Origin: Methylobacterium sp. Leaf108
Lineage (GTDB): Bacteria > Pseudomonadota > Alphaproteobacteria > Rhizobiales > Beijerinckiaceae
Length of the DNA stretch: 64,000 nt
Direction of reading: 5' to 3'
NCBI RefSeq assembly: GCF_001423265.1
Contig: NZ_LMND01000035.1
Span: 197,218 to 261,217, forward strand
Positions 1 to 7,817 of the stretch are shown in pieces (the stretch's first letter is position 1; each line of letters starts with the position of its first letter). The position numbers and the translations under genes are program-made. Below the pieces are notes generated by a model. The model did no database searches, was not told where the DNA came from, and worked only from the letters and a program-made list of their open reading frames with translations.

Positions 1-221
1 GCATGGATCTCGAGGCGGTTGAGGTTGGAATCCATGCCCACGGTCACGGTAGCGCCACCGCCGAGCACGATGCGGGCGGCATTGGGGAGGAGCGGAGCGT
101 CGACCCGCAGGTGGTTGCCGCGGCCCCTGACCTCGACCGAGCCGCTGCTCTCGGCCAGAAAGACCGGCGACAGCTCGATCAGGTTGTCGTCGGGATAGGC
201 GATGTCGAGGTGGACGGGCAC
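1..221 (-). CDS. N-terminal part of an unidentified protein, cut by the window edge
   Basis: A coding frame on the minus strand runs off the left edge of the window. It reads PVHLDIAYPDDNLIEL near the start and RIVLGGGATVTVGMDSN further in, a run of short beta-strand-like hydrophobic repeats. That pattern would fit the start of a left-handed beta-helix (hexapeptide) acyltransferase, which would suit a neighbour of glycosyltransferases, but this is a guess. No ATG is available; the chosen start is a GTG at 219-221 without a convincing ribosome binding site, and the frame stays open further upstream, so the true start could lie up to about 70 bases earlier. Confidence 0.4.
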   Translation of the reverse strand, partial: MPVHLDIAYPDDNLIELSPVFLAESSGSVEVRGRGNHLRVDAPLLPNAARIVLGGGATVTVGMDSNLNRLEIH

Positions 222-435
222 GGGATGTCTCGCGGTGAGGCGGCCGACGGATCCCGATGCGGCGGGGAACGGCGACGTTTCGAATCCGCGACACCTTATA
301 CCCAGGTGCCTCGAGGTCGACCCCAGGGTCGACCTCGATCTTGATCCCATGACCGTTCGATCGTCCTGCGACCGGCCACCGTAGAAGGCGTCGCCGCGAA
401 GCGAAGTTTTTCGCAGCCGCCGGCGAGCCCGTCTG

Positions 436-3400
436 TCAGGCCGAGGGGGAACCCGATGCCAGGAACCCCGCGCGCGCCGCAGGAGGAGGCGTGACCGGCG
501 CCCGGTCGCGCCGTCCGACCGGCGATCCCGCATCCGCCCTCGACTGCGACTCGTAGGCGTCGAGCGTCGCGACGGCGGGCAGATCGAAGCGGGGCGGCGG
601 CAAGGTCGCCACGCGTTCGCGCGCTTCCTTCAGGCTCTGGAGGAGCACCCGGGTGTCGCGCGTCGGCGGGATCAGCACGCCGCCGCCGACCGCGCGGATC
701 CGCTCGGCCTGCGCACCGAGGTCGAAGGCGACCACGGAGTAGCCCGCCTGCCAGATTTCCGAGAGAACGTAGGAATAGGTCTCGGGCCAGACGCTCGGCA
801 GGAAGACGAAATCGGGCGACACCCGGTCGAGATGGGCCTTCAACTCGGAGGGGTGGTAGCGGCCCGTCACCTCGGCGTTGCCGTAGCGGACGAGGGCGGC
901 GTCGTCGGCGGTGATGCCGACGACGGTGAGAACGTAGGGAAGGCGGTCGCGGGCGGCCCGCTCGGTCATGCGCAGCAGGAGATCGTAGCCCTTGGCGCGT
1001 CCGATCGACCCGACGACCGCGAGGTTGAGCGCTCCGGCGGTGCCGGGGCGCCGCGTCCCGGTGCGGGCGGGAGGGCGATCGTCCGGTTCGACATGGGGGA
1101 CCGTGACGATGCCCTCGACGCCCAGGCGCCGCGCATAGCGCTCCGCGGTATCGCGCGAGGGGGCGAGCACCCGCTCGGCCTTGCGCAGGAGCGCGACGTT
1201 GAAGTCGAGCCAGGTGTCGAGATCGTCTTTGATGACGTCGTTGTGGTCGGCGAAATTGTGCTCGACGCCCCCCGAGACGCAGTGCTGGCACACCGCAGGC
1301 GACGGCTCGCCACAGTAGAAGTGGCGCTCGTCGGTGAGATGGACCCGCGGGCAGTACCACTGGAAATCGTGGAGCATGACCACGTAGGGCCGCGTCCCGA
1401 GGAGCGTCGTCAGGAACGTGCTGTCGTAGGTCAGCCGCGAATTGACGTGGACCCCCACGGCGACGCCGGCGCGTTCGAGCCCGGCGAGGATAGGCTCGAC
1501 GTGGTCGGGGTCGAGGGTCAGGGCGACACCGAGCCGGTCGAAGGCGAGCGTCAGGCGCCGGTCGGTGCCGTAGTCCGCCACCGGGCTGAGGATCGCGAGT
1601 TCACGGTCGTCGGCGCGGGGGAGGGCCCGAAGGTCGTCGACGTATCGCTTGGTCCCGCCGCCGAGCCCGTGCATCAGATGCAGGGTGAGGTGCTCGAACC
1701 GCCCCTGCAGAAGCCGCAGCAGGACCGCATGCCGGATCCCGGCCAGGGGATCGGCGGCCTGGAAGGCCCGGATCTCCGACACGTATTCCGGATAGAGATC
1801 TTCGAGGCGGGCGTGGTTCTTGGCCAGGATCGCCACGCGTTCGGCCGCCCCGAACGACACCGATCCTTCGTGGATGACGAACGTGTCCGTGGCCGCCAGG
1901 TGGATCCAGCCGAGATCGCGGGCCGACAGGCACCAATCGACCTCCTCGCAGTATCCGCGCCCCCATTCCGTGGAGAGCGGCCCGACCTCGTCGAGGGCGA
2001 TGTGATTGATGTACAGGCAGAACCCGATACCCGTGGGGATCTCCACGGGGGAAGGGGCCTCGACGGCGAAGGCCGCGTCGAGGACGCGCACGTCGAGTCC
2101 CAGGGCCGGATCGTTACGCTCGGTCGTCGACGGGAAGCTTAGGATGGTCGCGTTGTTCGACATCGGCGTGACCGAGGCGATGCCAGGCCGGCCGTGGCAG
2201 CATCGCGCGAGCTTGGCCAGGACGCCCGGTGGCAGGATGGTGTCGGCGTTGACGAGGACCGCGTCCTCGCCCGGTTCCAGCAGGGCGAAGCCCCGGTTGA
2301 CCGTGCCGATGAAGCCGAGGTTGGCCGCGTTCGTCAGGATCGTCAGGCCGGGATGTCCCTCGGCGTCGAGGGCGGCGAGGTACCGGGCCACGGCCGGGTC
2401 GGGCGAACCGTCGTCGATGACGAGGGCTCGTACCGCGCCCTGCCCGAGTTCGGGCACCAGCGACGCGAGGCAGAGCTTGAGGTCGGACAGACCGTTGTAG
2501 ACGGGAACGATCGCGCAGACCGGGGGCAGGGCCCTGGGGGACGTCGTGGAGGCGGCCTCGGCGGGGGGGGACGACCGGGTCGACGGGCCCGCCGGGCTGA
2601 AGGCGAGCGGCCTCTCGCGGAGGCGGCGCTCGGTCCCGACGAGTTCGTCCCGGATCGCGCGCCGCGGGTGACGGGTCGCGGCTGGCTTGGCCGCTCCGAG
2701 CAGGAGAGCCCTCGCCCTTGTCCGGCACGCAGCGACGCGCCCCGCGAGGCCGTCGTCGAGATGTCCGATCAGGATGCCGGCGTCCTCGCTGCCGGCGATC
2801 AGGGCGCTGCCGGGCTCGATCCTTTGCCCGTGGAAGGAGAATCCGGCCTGCGCACGGCCATGGATCGCCTCGACGTCCGGGCGATGGTGCGTCTGGGTCC
2901 TCGCGACGACGGTGCCGTTCCTGACGATGCGCAGGGTCAGGGGCACGTCGTCGAGGGCGCGATCGAAAAACCACCCTGAGACGTCGTCGGCGGCGGTCGC
3001 GTCGAGGTTGAAGGTGGGTTGGGCGGTCCAGTTCCCGACCTCGAAGGTGGTGGCGCCGGCCAGAACCGCGAGGCGCCGGGGACGGCCGTCGAGGAGATCG
3101 GGCGGGAGGGGAAGCCGGAAGCCGTTCCAGCCGCCCTGGCCGCTGGCCGAGCCGAGTTCCCGCCGGTAGCGGTCCAGGGGGACCGGGCCGCCCGGAACGC
3201 CGTCGACGACGAGCCGCACCGTCGGGGTTTCGACCGGACGCAACGGCGAAACCCACCCCTCGAGGGCGTAGTCGCGGATACCGTTGAGGTGTCCGCCGTA
3301 GAGCCCGTCGCCGATCGCGATCTCGGCACGGCGGGTGGCGCCGAGCGCCGAGACGGTAATGGTGGCGCGCGAGGCCGCCGCCAGGGTCCCGGGCGGCAGA

Positions 3401-3687
3401 TCGGCGATGGCCAGGAGTTCGCCGTCGGCGCGGTCGAGCCGGACATCGGACAACGGACGCGCCGCGCCGCCGTCGAGGCGCAACGTGATCCGGATATCCT
3501 CGGCCTTCGCCACGACACCGAGGCCGGCCACCACGCCGCCGTCGTGGAGCGCGAGCCACGTGACGGTCCTGCCGTGCCGGCCACGCCAGGCTTGGAAGTG
3601 GCGGGTCGGGCCCGCTGCCAGCCTCTTGATACGTTTCGAGATCGTCAACGAATGCCTGCCTTCGTGTCGTCGCCCCACACGAAACAT
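436..3687 (-). CDS. Large two-domain glycosyltransferase (GT2 plus GT4) with N-terminal beta-sandwich-like repeats
   Basis: This 1083-residue protein should transfer sugars to a surface polysaccharide or glycan. Residues about 1-380 hold two related repeats with the pattern LEGWVSPLRP...VRLVVDG and VSGWFFDRAL...LTLRIVRNG, as found ahead of glycosyltransferase domains in other large alphaproteobacterial proteins. A GT2 (GT-A) domain follows at about 390-640, with AIVPVYNG, a nucleotide-binding VIDDGS, ANLGFIGTVNRG and an LVNADT DxD-like motif. A GT4 (GT-B) domain occupies about 670-1050, with GLGGGTKRYV, VLAPSRDTAERY and VVGSIGRAKGYDLLL. Two catalytic domains in one chain suggest two successive sugar additions. 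The start is the first ATG; an internal start near the ISKRIKRL segment is possible. No signal peptide or membrane segment is seen. Confidence 0.88.
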   Translation of the reverse strand: MFRVGRRHEGRHSLTISKRIKRLAAGPTRHFQAWRGRHGRTVTWLALHDGGVVAGLGVVAKAEDIRITLRLDGGAARPLSDVRLDRADGELLAIADLPPGTLAAASRATITVSALGATRRAEIAIGDGLYGGHLNGIRDYALEGWVSPLRPVETPTVRLVVDGVPGGPVPLDRYRRELGSASGQGGWNGFRLPLPPDLLDGRPRRLAVLAGATTFEVGNWTAQPTFNLDATAADDVSGWFFDRALDDVPLTLRIVRNGTVVARTQTHHRPDVEAIHGRAQAGFSFHGQRIEPGSALIAGSEDAGILIGHLDDGLAGRVAACRTRARALLLGAAKPAATRHPRRAIRDELVGTERRLRERPLAFSPAGPSTRSSPPAEAASTTSPRALPPVCAIVPVYNGLSDLKLCLASLVPELGQGAVRALVIDDGSPDPAVARYLAALDAEGHPGLTILTNAANLGFIGTVNRGFALLEPGEDAVLVNADTILPPGVLAKLARCCHGRPGIASVTPMSNNATILSFPSTTERNDPALGLDVRVLDAAFAVEAPSPVEIPTGIGFCLYINHIALDEVGPLSTEWGRGYCEEVDWCLSARDLGWIHLAATDTFVIHEGSVSFGAAERVAILAKNHARLEDLYPEYVSEIRAFQAADPLAGIRHAVLLRLLQGRFEHLTLHLMHGLGGGTKRYVDDLRALPRADDRELAILSPVADYGTDRRLTLAFDRLGVALTLDPDHVEPILAGLERAGVAVGVHVNSRLTYDSTFLTTLLGTRPYVVMLHDFQWYCPRVHLTDERHFYCGEPSPAVCQHCVSGGVEHNFADHNDVIKDDLDTWLDFNVALLRKAERVLAPSRDTAERYARRLGVEGIVTVPHVEPDDRPPARTGTRRPGTAGALNLAVVGSIGRAKGYDLLLRMTERAARDRLPYVLTVVGITADDAALVRYGNAEVTGRYHPSELKAHLDRVSPDFVFLPSVWPETYSYVLSEIWQAGYSVVAFDLGAQAERIRAVGGGVLIPPTRDTRVLLQSLKEARERVATLPPPRFDLPAVATLDAYESQSRADAGSPVGRRDRAPVTPPPAARAGFLASGSPSA

Positions 3688-3734
3688 GCAGCCCGGACGG
3701 CGATCCGGACCGATGCTGTCGGCGACTGGTTTTG

Positions 3735-3765
3735 GTGCACGTATCCCGAAAAGCGGGTTCCCACT
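3735..3765. repeat. Fragment of a dispersed palindromic intergenic repeat
   Basis: GTGCAC followed by ATCCCGAAAAGCGGG and TTCCCACT resembles one arm of the short palindromic repeats scattered between genes in many Hyphomicrobiales (ATCCCGAAAAG...GGGAACC type). Only one arm is present, so this would be a decayed copy. It sits in the 247-base gap upstream of the large glycosyltransferase gene. The assignment is from memory of the family pattern. Confidence 0.35.
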
Positions 3766-3934
3766 CTCGAGCCGATGGTCCTTGCGCCGGCTGTCGGTCC
3801 TGCTCGATGCCGCGTTGCGGGATGTCGAAGCGACCTCTCGATCACCGGAACGTCCGAAGGGGCTTCATCGACCACGCCATGGCACAAAATTATGACGCGG
3901 ACGAAACGCCCCGCAGGGCGGCCGCGCCTTCGGC

Positions 3935-5077
3935 TCATTCGCCGCCCGCTGTGCAAGTTGCGCGCCGACGGGTGGGAGAGACGTCCTGCGAGACCCGTGG
4001 ATCGGAGACTTGGAGCGAGACGCGGACGCTGCCGCGAACGGGGTTCGGGGCCTTCTCGACGGAATCCTGCGTCTCCAGGCCGATGTAGAGGGAGCCGATC
4101 CGCCAGTTGGCGAGGTCCATCGCGCTCGCCGGCAGGCGAAAGCGCTGGGAGGCACCGCCGCCGGAGCATTGGAACTCGGCTCTGGCCAGGGCGCAGACCT
4201 CGCGGTTGAGATCGAAGGCGAGGGAAGCCAAGGGGGCCTCGGGTGCCGCCGCCGCGAACGGCAGCAGGCGCCGGCCGCGCACGCCGCCGACGGTCAGGAG
4301 TTGCGCGGTCCCGTTGCTCAGGCTGCATTGCCGATGCGTCGGGTCCCCCTCCCGCGAATCGGCGTGGGGGATCTGCAGGAAGGCGGGGGTGACCTTGCCG
4401 GTGGCCGGATCGGTGAAGCGCAGGGTGAACCCGGTGAAGACCTGCGCCAGCACGTCCCCGTTGTCGAGGCTGCGAGGGTCGCGGGCCGCGACCGAGGCCT
4501 GTGTCAACTTGAGGCCGACCCGGTAGACGGTGGGGGCATCCAGGCTCGCCGCCGTCTCGGCCGCGTTGACGGACAAGAACACGTTGGCGCCACCGGCGGC
4601 CGTCAGCGTCCCGCCGGCGGAGGTCAGGCCGAACACGGGTGCCGATCCCTCGCCGCGGTAGATGTCGAGGCGCGACTCGCCGCTCGCGGACGGGAACGAC
4701 ACCAGGGGGGGGCCCAGGCGAGGATCGGTGGCGGCCGGATCGGCCCGCAGCATCCGCTCCGGCCGCAGCGGATCGCGCTTCTGCCACTGCGCGAGATACC
4801 ACGCCGAGGCTGGGCCGGGCATGTCGGGCAGCACCGGGGAAATGTCGGGGGCGTTGTCGCGAACCCCGCCCAGATGGAAACGGATCCGGACGGCGTCCTC
4901 GGACAGCCGCGGAAAGACCTCGGTTTCGGAGACGCGGGGCGGCATCTCGGCGCGCGCGGGCTGGCCGAACGCGAGGCCGACGGACACGGCGCCCCACACG
5001 GCGCGCCTGCGCCAGGGCCAGCTTGCGTCCGTCACGGATCGCGTCGTCGTCATCCTGTCCTGCCGGGCCTGTGTCAT
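3935..5077 (-). CDS. Exported protein of unknown function
   Basis: About 380 residues with an N-terminal signal sequence: a basic stretch WPWRRRAVWG, the hydrophobic AVSVGLAF and an ARAE cleavage-like site. The mature part is a soluble, beta-rich protein with VRIRFHLGGVRD near its start, DIYRGEGSAPVFGL in the middle and SLYIGLETQDS near the end, and a few cysteines (RQCSLSNG, REVCAL, FQCSGGG) that may form disulphides. I do not recognise a family. The ATG at 5077 was chosen because GGAGA lies six bases ahead; the frame is open to 5167 but that part looks non-coding. It follows the polysaccharide-type glycosyltransferase region, so a surface role is conceivable. Confidence 0.65.
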   Translation of the reverse strand: MTQARQDRMTTTRSVTDASWPWRRRAVWGAVSVGLAFGQPARAEMPPRVSETEVFPRLSEDAVRIRFHLGGVRDNAPDISPVLPDMPGPASAWYLAQWQKRDPLRPERMLRADPAATDPRLGPPLVSFPSASGESRLDIYRGEGSAPVFGLTSAGGTLTAAGGANVFLSVNAAETAASLDAPTVYRVGLKLTQASVAARDPRSLDNGDVLAQVFTGFTLRFTDPATGKVTPAFLQIPHADSREGDPTHRQCSLSNGTAQLLTVGGVRGRRLLPFAAAAPEAPLASLAFDLNREVCALARAEFQCSGGGASQRFRLPASAMDLANWRIGSLYIGLETQDSVEKAPNPVRGSVRVSLQVSDPRVSQDVSPTRRRATCTAGGE

Positions 5078-5214
5078 CGGGTCTCCGCGAAATTGTACCG
5101 CCCCGCGCATCCCGGAGGGCTTACCGATCCGAACCGGCGCGTCGAGGCTTCGTTCACACCGTATCAAAACCCTACCTCGCCTGCGTCACCCTGCGGGAAA
5201 ACGCGCGACATCCG

Positions 5215-5270
5215 GACGTCGCTCGCCCGGGACGTGGCTCGCCCGGGACGTCGCTCGCCCGGGACGTGGC
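5215..5270. repeat. Three and a half tandem copies of a 16-bp unit
   Basis: The unit GACGTSGCTCGCCCGG (S is C, G, C in successive copies) starts at 5215, 5231 and 5247, and a partial copy follows at 5263. Every full copy carries CTCGCCCGGGACGT across the junction, so a CCCGGG palindrome recurs every 16 bases. It lies between the stop codon of the TAXI protein gene and the start of the exported protein gene, both on the minus strand. Confidence 0.9.
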
Positions 5271-5283
5271 CCAGCCGAACGCC

Positions 5284-6609
5284 TCACCCCGCCTGCGTCG
5301 CCCCCAGCGCCCGTGCCACGGTCGCGCGGGCCGCGTCGAGGGCGACGCTGGCGGCGGTCATCGTGCGCGGGTCGGTGGGGCGGCGCAGGGCGTGGCGGGC
5401 GATGCTGGCGGCGAGATCGTCGATCTCGGCCGCCATCGCCCGCAGCCGGTCGGCCTCGGTGCTGCGCCGGGCCAGGGAGCGGATTTCGAGGAGGCGCTGC
5501 GTGGCGACCTCGACGCGGTGCCGGCGCAGGCGCGACAGGCGCTGGCGCAGCCAGGCCCCGGCCGAGCCGATGCCGCCGCCGAAGATGGCGACGAGGTAGA
5601 TCCACGATTCGTAGCGTTCGATGAAGCTCTCCTGCTCGCGCTCGTAGTAGTCGAGGGCGCCGGGATGGATCGGCAGGCGCGCGCTCACCGCCGCGGCGGT
5701 GGTCTCGTAGGCGGGCGGGAGCAGGCTCTCGGCGACGGGCACGGCCTCGGCGAGGCCGGCGCGCATCTCGAAGAGGTGCTGGGTCACCTCGGCCGCGCGG
5801 CTGCGCGACAGGTCCGAACGCGCCATCAGGCGGTAGGACGGCCCGACGGTGGCGACCTCCTCGGCCGGCAGGCGCGGCCGGCCTCCGTAGAGCCCGGCCG
5901 GGACCGTGACGGCCTGGAGCTTGGGGTGGCGCGCCAGGATCGCGGCCGCGTCGGACACCCCGAACAGGACCGCCTCGCGGTCGGGCCCCGCGTCCTGCAC
6001 CGCCTGCACGATCCGGCGCGCGGCCGGCGTCGTGGGCGTCGTCACCAGGACGAGGGCGTCGATCCGGCTCCCCGTGAAGGCGGCGGTCACCTCGCTCTCC
6101 TCCAGAGGAACGAGGACGACGGCCCCGGCCGGGGCCTCGGGGCCGAGGCCGGCACTGTCGAGGACCGCCTCGATCAGCGCCCGGTCGGCGGTCCGGCGGG
6201 CGAGGAGGCCGAGGCGCTTTCCGGCCAGATCGGGCATCGCCGCGATGCCGGAGGAGGCGGGTGTCGCCACCAGGATTGCCTGCTCGCGCAGGATCGCGAG
6301 GGTGAGGCCGTCGCGGGGCATCGTCACGTCCGGCCTGACCACGGCCAGATCGACCCGCTTCTCCTGGAGCGCCTCGGCGCTCTCGCGCACCCCGTCGAAG
6401 GGGACGATCGTCAGGCGCACGCCGCTGCCGCGCTGGGCCAGGGCGGCGGCGTAGGCGCGCAGCAGCGCCGGTTCGGTTCCGCCGGCCGGCGCCACGGCGA
6501 TGGTCAGCGTCGTGGCGCGCGACCAGTAGAACAGCGCCCCCCCGGCGGCGGCGAGCAGGACGGCGAGGGCGAGGAACCAGATCTCGCGCCGCGCCCAAGG
6601 GTTGGTCAT
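5284..6609 (-). CDS. TAXI-family TRAP-type solute-binding protein with a second membrane segment
   Basis: A 441-residue membrane-anchored periplasmic binding protein. After the N-terminal MTNPWARREI comes a membrane segment (WFLALAVLLAAAGGALFYW), then the TAXI-type periplasmic binding fold with LTIAVAPAGGTEPALLRAYA, VDLAVVRPD and AGKRLGLLARR. A second hydrophobic segment (WIYLVAIFGGGIGSAGAWL) at about residue 345 is followed by a charged, helical C-terminal tail of about 80 residues that probably lies in the cytoplasm. No TRAP DctM or DctQ gene is nearby, so it may act as a sensor or scaffold rather than a transporter receptor. The ATG at 6609 follows AAGGA and GGAG; the open frame further upstream is not coding-like. 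Confidence 0.8.
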   Translation of the reverse strand: MTNPWARREIWFLALAVLLAAAGGALFYWSRATTLTIAVAPAGGTEPALLRAYAAALAQRGSGVRLTIVPFDGVRESAEALQEKRVDLAVVRPDVTMPRDGLTLAILREQAILVATPASSGIAAMPDLAGKRLGLLARRTADRALIEAVLDSAGLGPEAPAGAVVLVPLEESEVTAAFTGSRIDALVLVTTPTTPAARRIVQAVQDAGPDREAVLFGVSDAAAILARHPKLQAVTVPAGLYGGRPRLPAEEVATVGPSYRLMARSDLSRSRAAEVTQHLFEMRAGLAEAVPVAESLLPPAYETTAAAVSARLPIHPGALDYYEREQESFIERYESWIYLVAIFGGGIGSAGAWLRQRLSRLRRHRVEVATQRLLEIRSLARRSTEADRLRAMAAEIDDLAASIARHALRRPTDPRTMTAASVALDAARATVARALGATQAG

Positions 6610-6722
6610 TCGCTCCACGGGGTCCTTCCTCCGCCGCCCCTGCGCCGGATCGGGTGTAGGTGGGGCCGCCGGGGGCGTCCCGCGAGGCCGGGCCGGCGAG
6701 CGGCCGATCACGAAAGGGACTT

Positions 6723-7595
6723 TCAGCGATCCAGGCCCTCTCGAGCCAGGGCGGTCTGCCCGCGCAGGGCCGCGAGCGCGCCGGCCGCCGAGCCGGCATA
6801 GCGTTCGATCAGCGGGCGGCGCAGGCTCAGGGCCGCCAGGGCGGCCTTGGGCGCGTTCACTGCCAGCATGCGCGGGGAGGGGTCCGGCAGGCCGTATTTT
6901 CGCGACACGTAGGCGCGCGACCAAGCCTGGTGCCAGCGGGTGCGGAACACCCGGCCGGGGGCGGGGGCCGAGGAGCGCCCGCGCCCGTGCAGGGCTTGCG
7001 CGCCGTGGACGTGGACGAGGGCGCGGCCGGTGTCGGCCACCCGCCGGCACAGGTCGTCGTCCTCGTAGAACAGGAAGATGCCGGGATCGAACCCGCCGAG
7101 ATCCAGGAACAGGTCGCGCGCCACCATCAGGCAGGCCCCCGACAGGAAGGGCGCGCAGGCGTCGCCCTCGGGCAGGGCGAGCCTGCCATGGGGATTGGTG
7201 AGATAGGGGGCGAGCAGCGAGCGCGGCTGGTAGAAGAACCGCCCGTCGGGCTCCACGAGGCGCGGCGCCAGGAGACCGGCATCGGGATAGGCTCTGGCCG
7301 CGGCCAGCAGCGCGTCGACGGCCCCGGGCTGCAGCACCACGTCGGGATTGAGCATGAGGACCCGCTCGGCCCGCTCCGCGGCACGCACGCCGATGGTGTT
7401 GGCGCGGCCGAACCCCTCGTTGCGGGCGTTGCGCAGCACCCGCGCCCCGGCCGCCTCCGCGACCGCCACGGACGCGTCGCGGCTGGCGTTGTCGACCACG
7501 ACCGCCGGCACGTGCTCGGCGGCCAGGGCGCCGAGGCAGGCGGGCAGGGCCTCCGCGCTGTCATGGGTCACGACGATGGCGACGAGGGAGGACAC
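6723..7595 (-). CDS. GT2-family glycosyltransferase (rhamnosyltransferase-like)
   Basis: A 290-residue GT-A enzyme that should add a sugar from a nucleotide donor to a surface glycan. It begins with the canonical VAIVVTHDSAEALPACL, followed by VVVDNASRD, the RNEGFGRANTIGV segment and an LMLNPDVV motif that supplies the metal-binding aspartate. The acceptor-side motif SGACLMVARDLFLDLGGFD and FLFYEDDDLCRR are typical of the WbbL or rhamnosyltransferase group. The C-terminal third is basic with a tryptophan/arginine-rich segment (RTRWHQAWSRAYVSRKYG) often associated with the membrane surface. The gene stands between the TAXI protein gene and aspS; an operon with the former is possible (113-base gap). 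Confidence 0.88.
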   Translation of the reverse strand: MSSLVAIVVTHDSAEALPACLGALAAEHVPAVVVDNASRDASVAVAEAAGARVLRNARNEGFGRANTIGVRAAERAERVLMLNPDVVLQPGAVDALLAAARAYPDAGLLAPRLVEPDGRFFYQPRSLLAPYLTNPHGRLALPEGDACAPFLSGACLMVARDLFLDLGGFDPGIFLFYEDDDLCRRVADTGRALVHVHGAQALHGRGRSSAPAPGRVFRTRWHQAWSRAYVSRKYGLPDPSPRMLAVNAPKAALAALSLRRPLIERYAGSAAGALAALRGQTALAREGLDR

Positions 7596-7781
7596 GGGTG
7601 ACGCTATCGGGACGGGAGGGATCGGGCGCGCCCGCTATCTGCACACCGTCGATCAGATCGGGCAAGGCCGATGTGAGCCGGGGAAAGGGGCCTCTCGCGT
7701 CGGCGACGAATCGGGGGAGGCGATCCCTCGGTCATCCGAAGAGGTGACGATCCCCCCTCCCGCCTCGCCTCCGCGAGGTAG

Positions 7782-7806
7782 CCTCCCTCGCAGAGGGGGA
7801 GGGAGG
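7782..7806 (-). terminator. GC-rich hairpin downstream of aspS
   Basis: CCTCCCTC at 7782-7789 pairs with GAGGGAGG at 7799-7806, eleven bases beyond the stop codon of aspS. A second smaller stem (CCTCGC/GCGAGG) lies alongside. There is no run of T after the stem, so it would be a weak or Rho-assisted terminator, or simply a transcript-end stabiliser. Confidence 0.4.
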
Positions 7807-7817
7807 CGTATCGCGTC

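Noticed and set aside
832..2142. Long plus-strand open frames opposite the large glycosyltransferase
   Set aside because: They are antisense shadows produced by high GC content; the minus strand frame has all family motifs and these do not.
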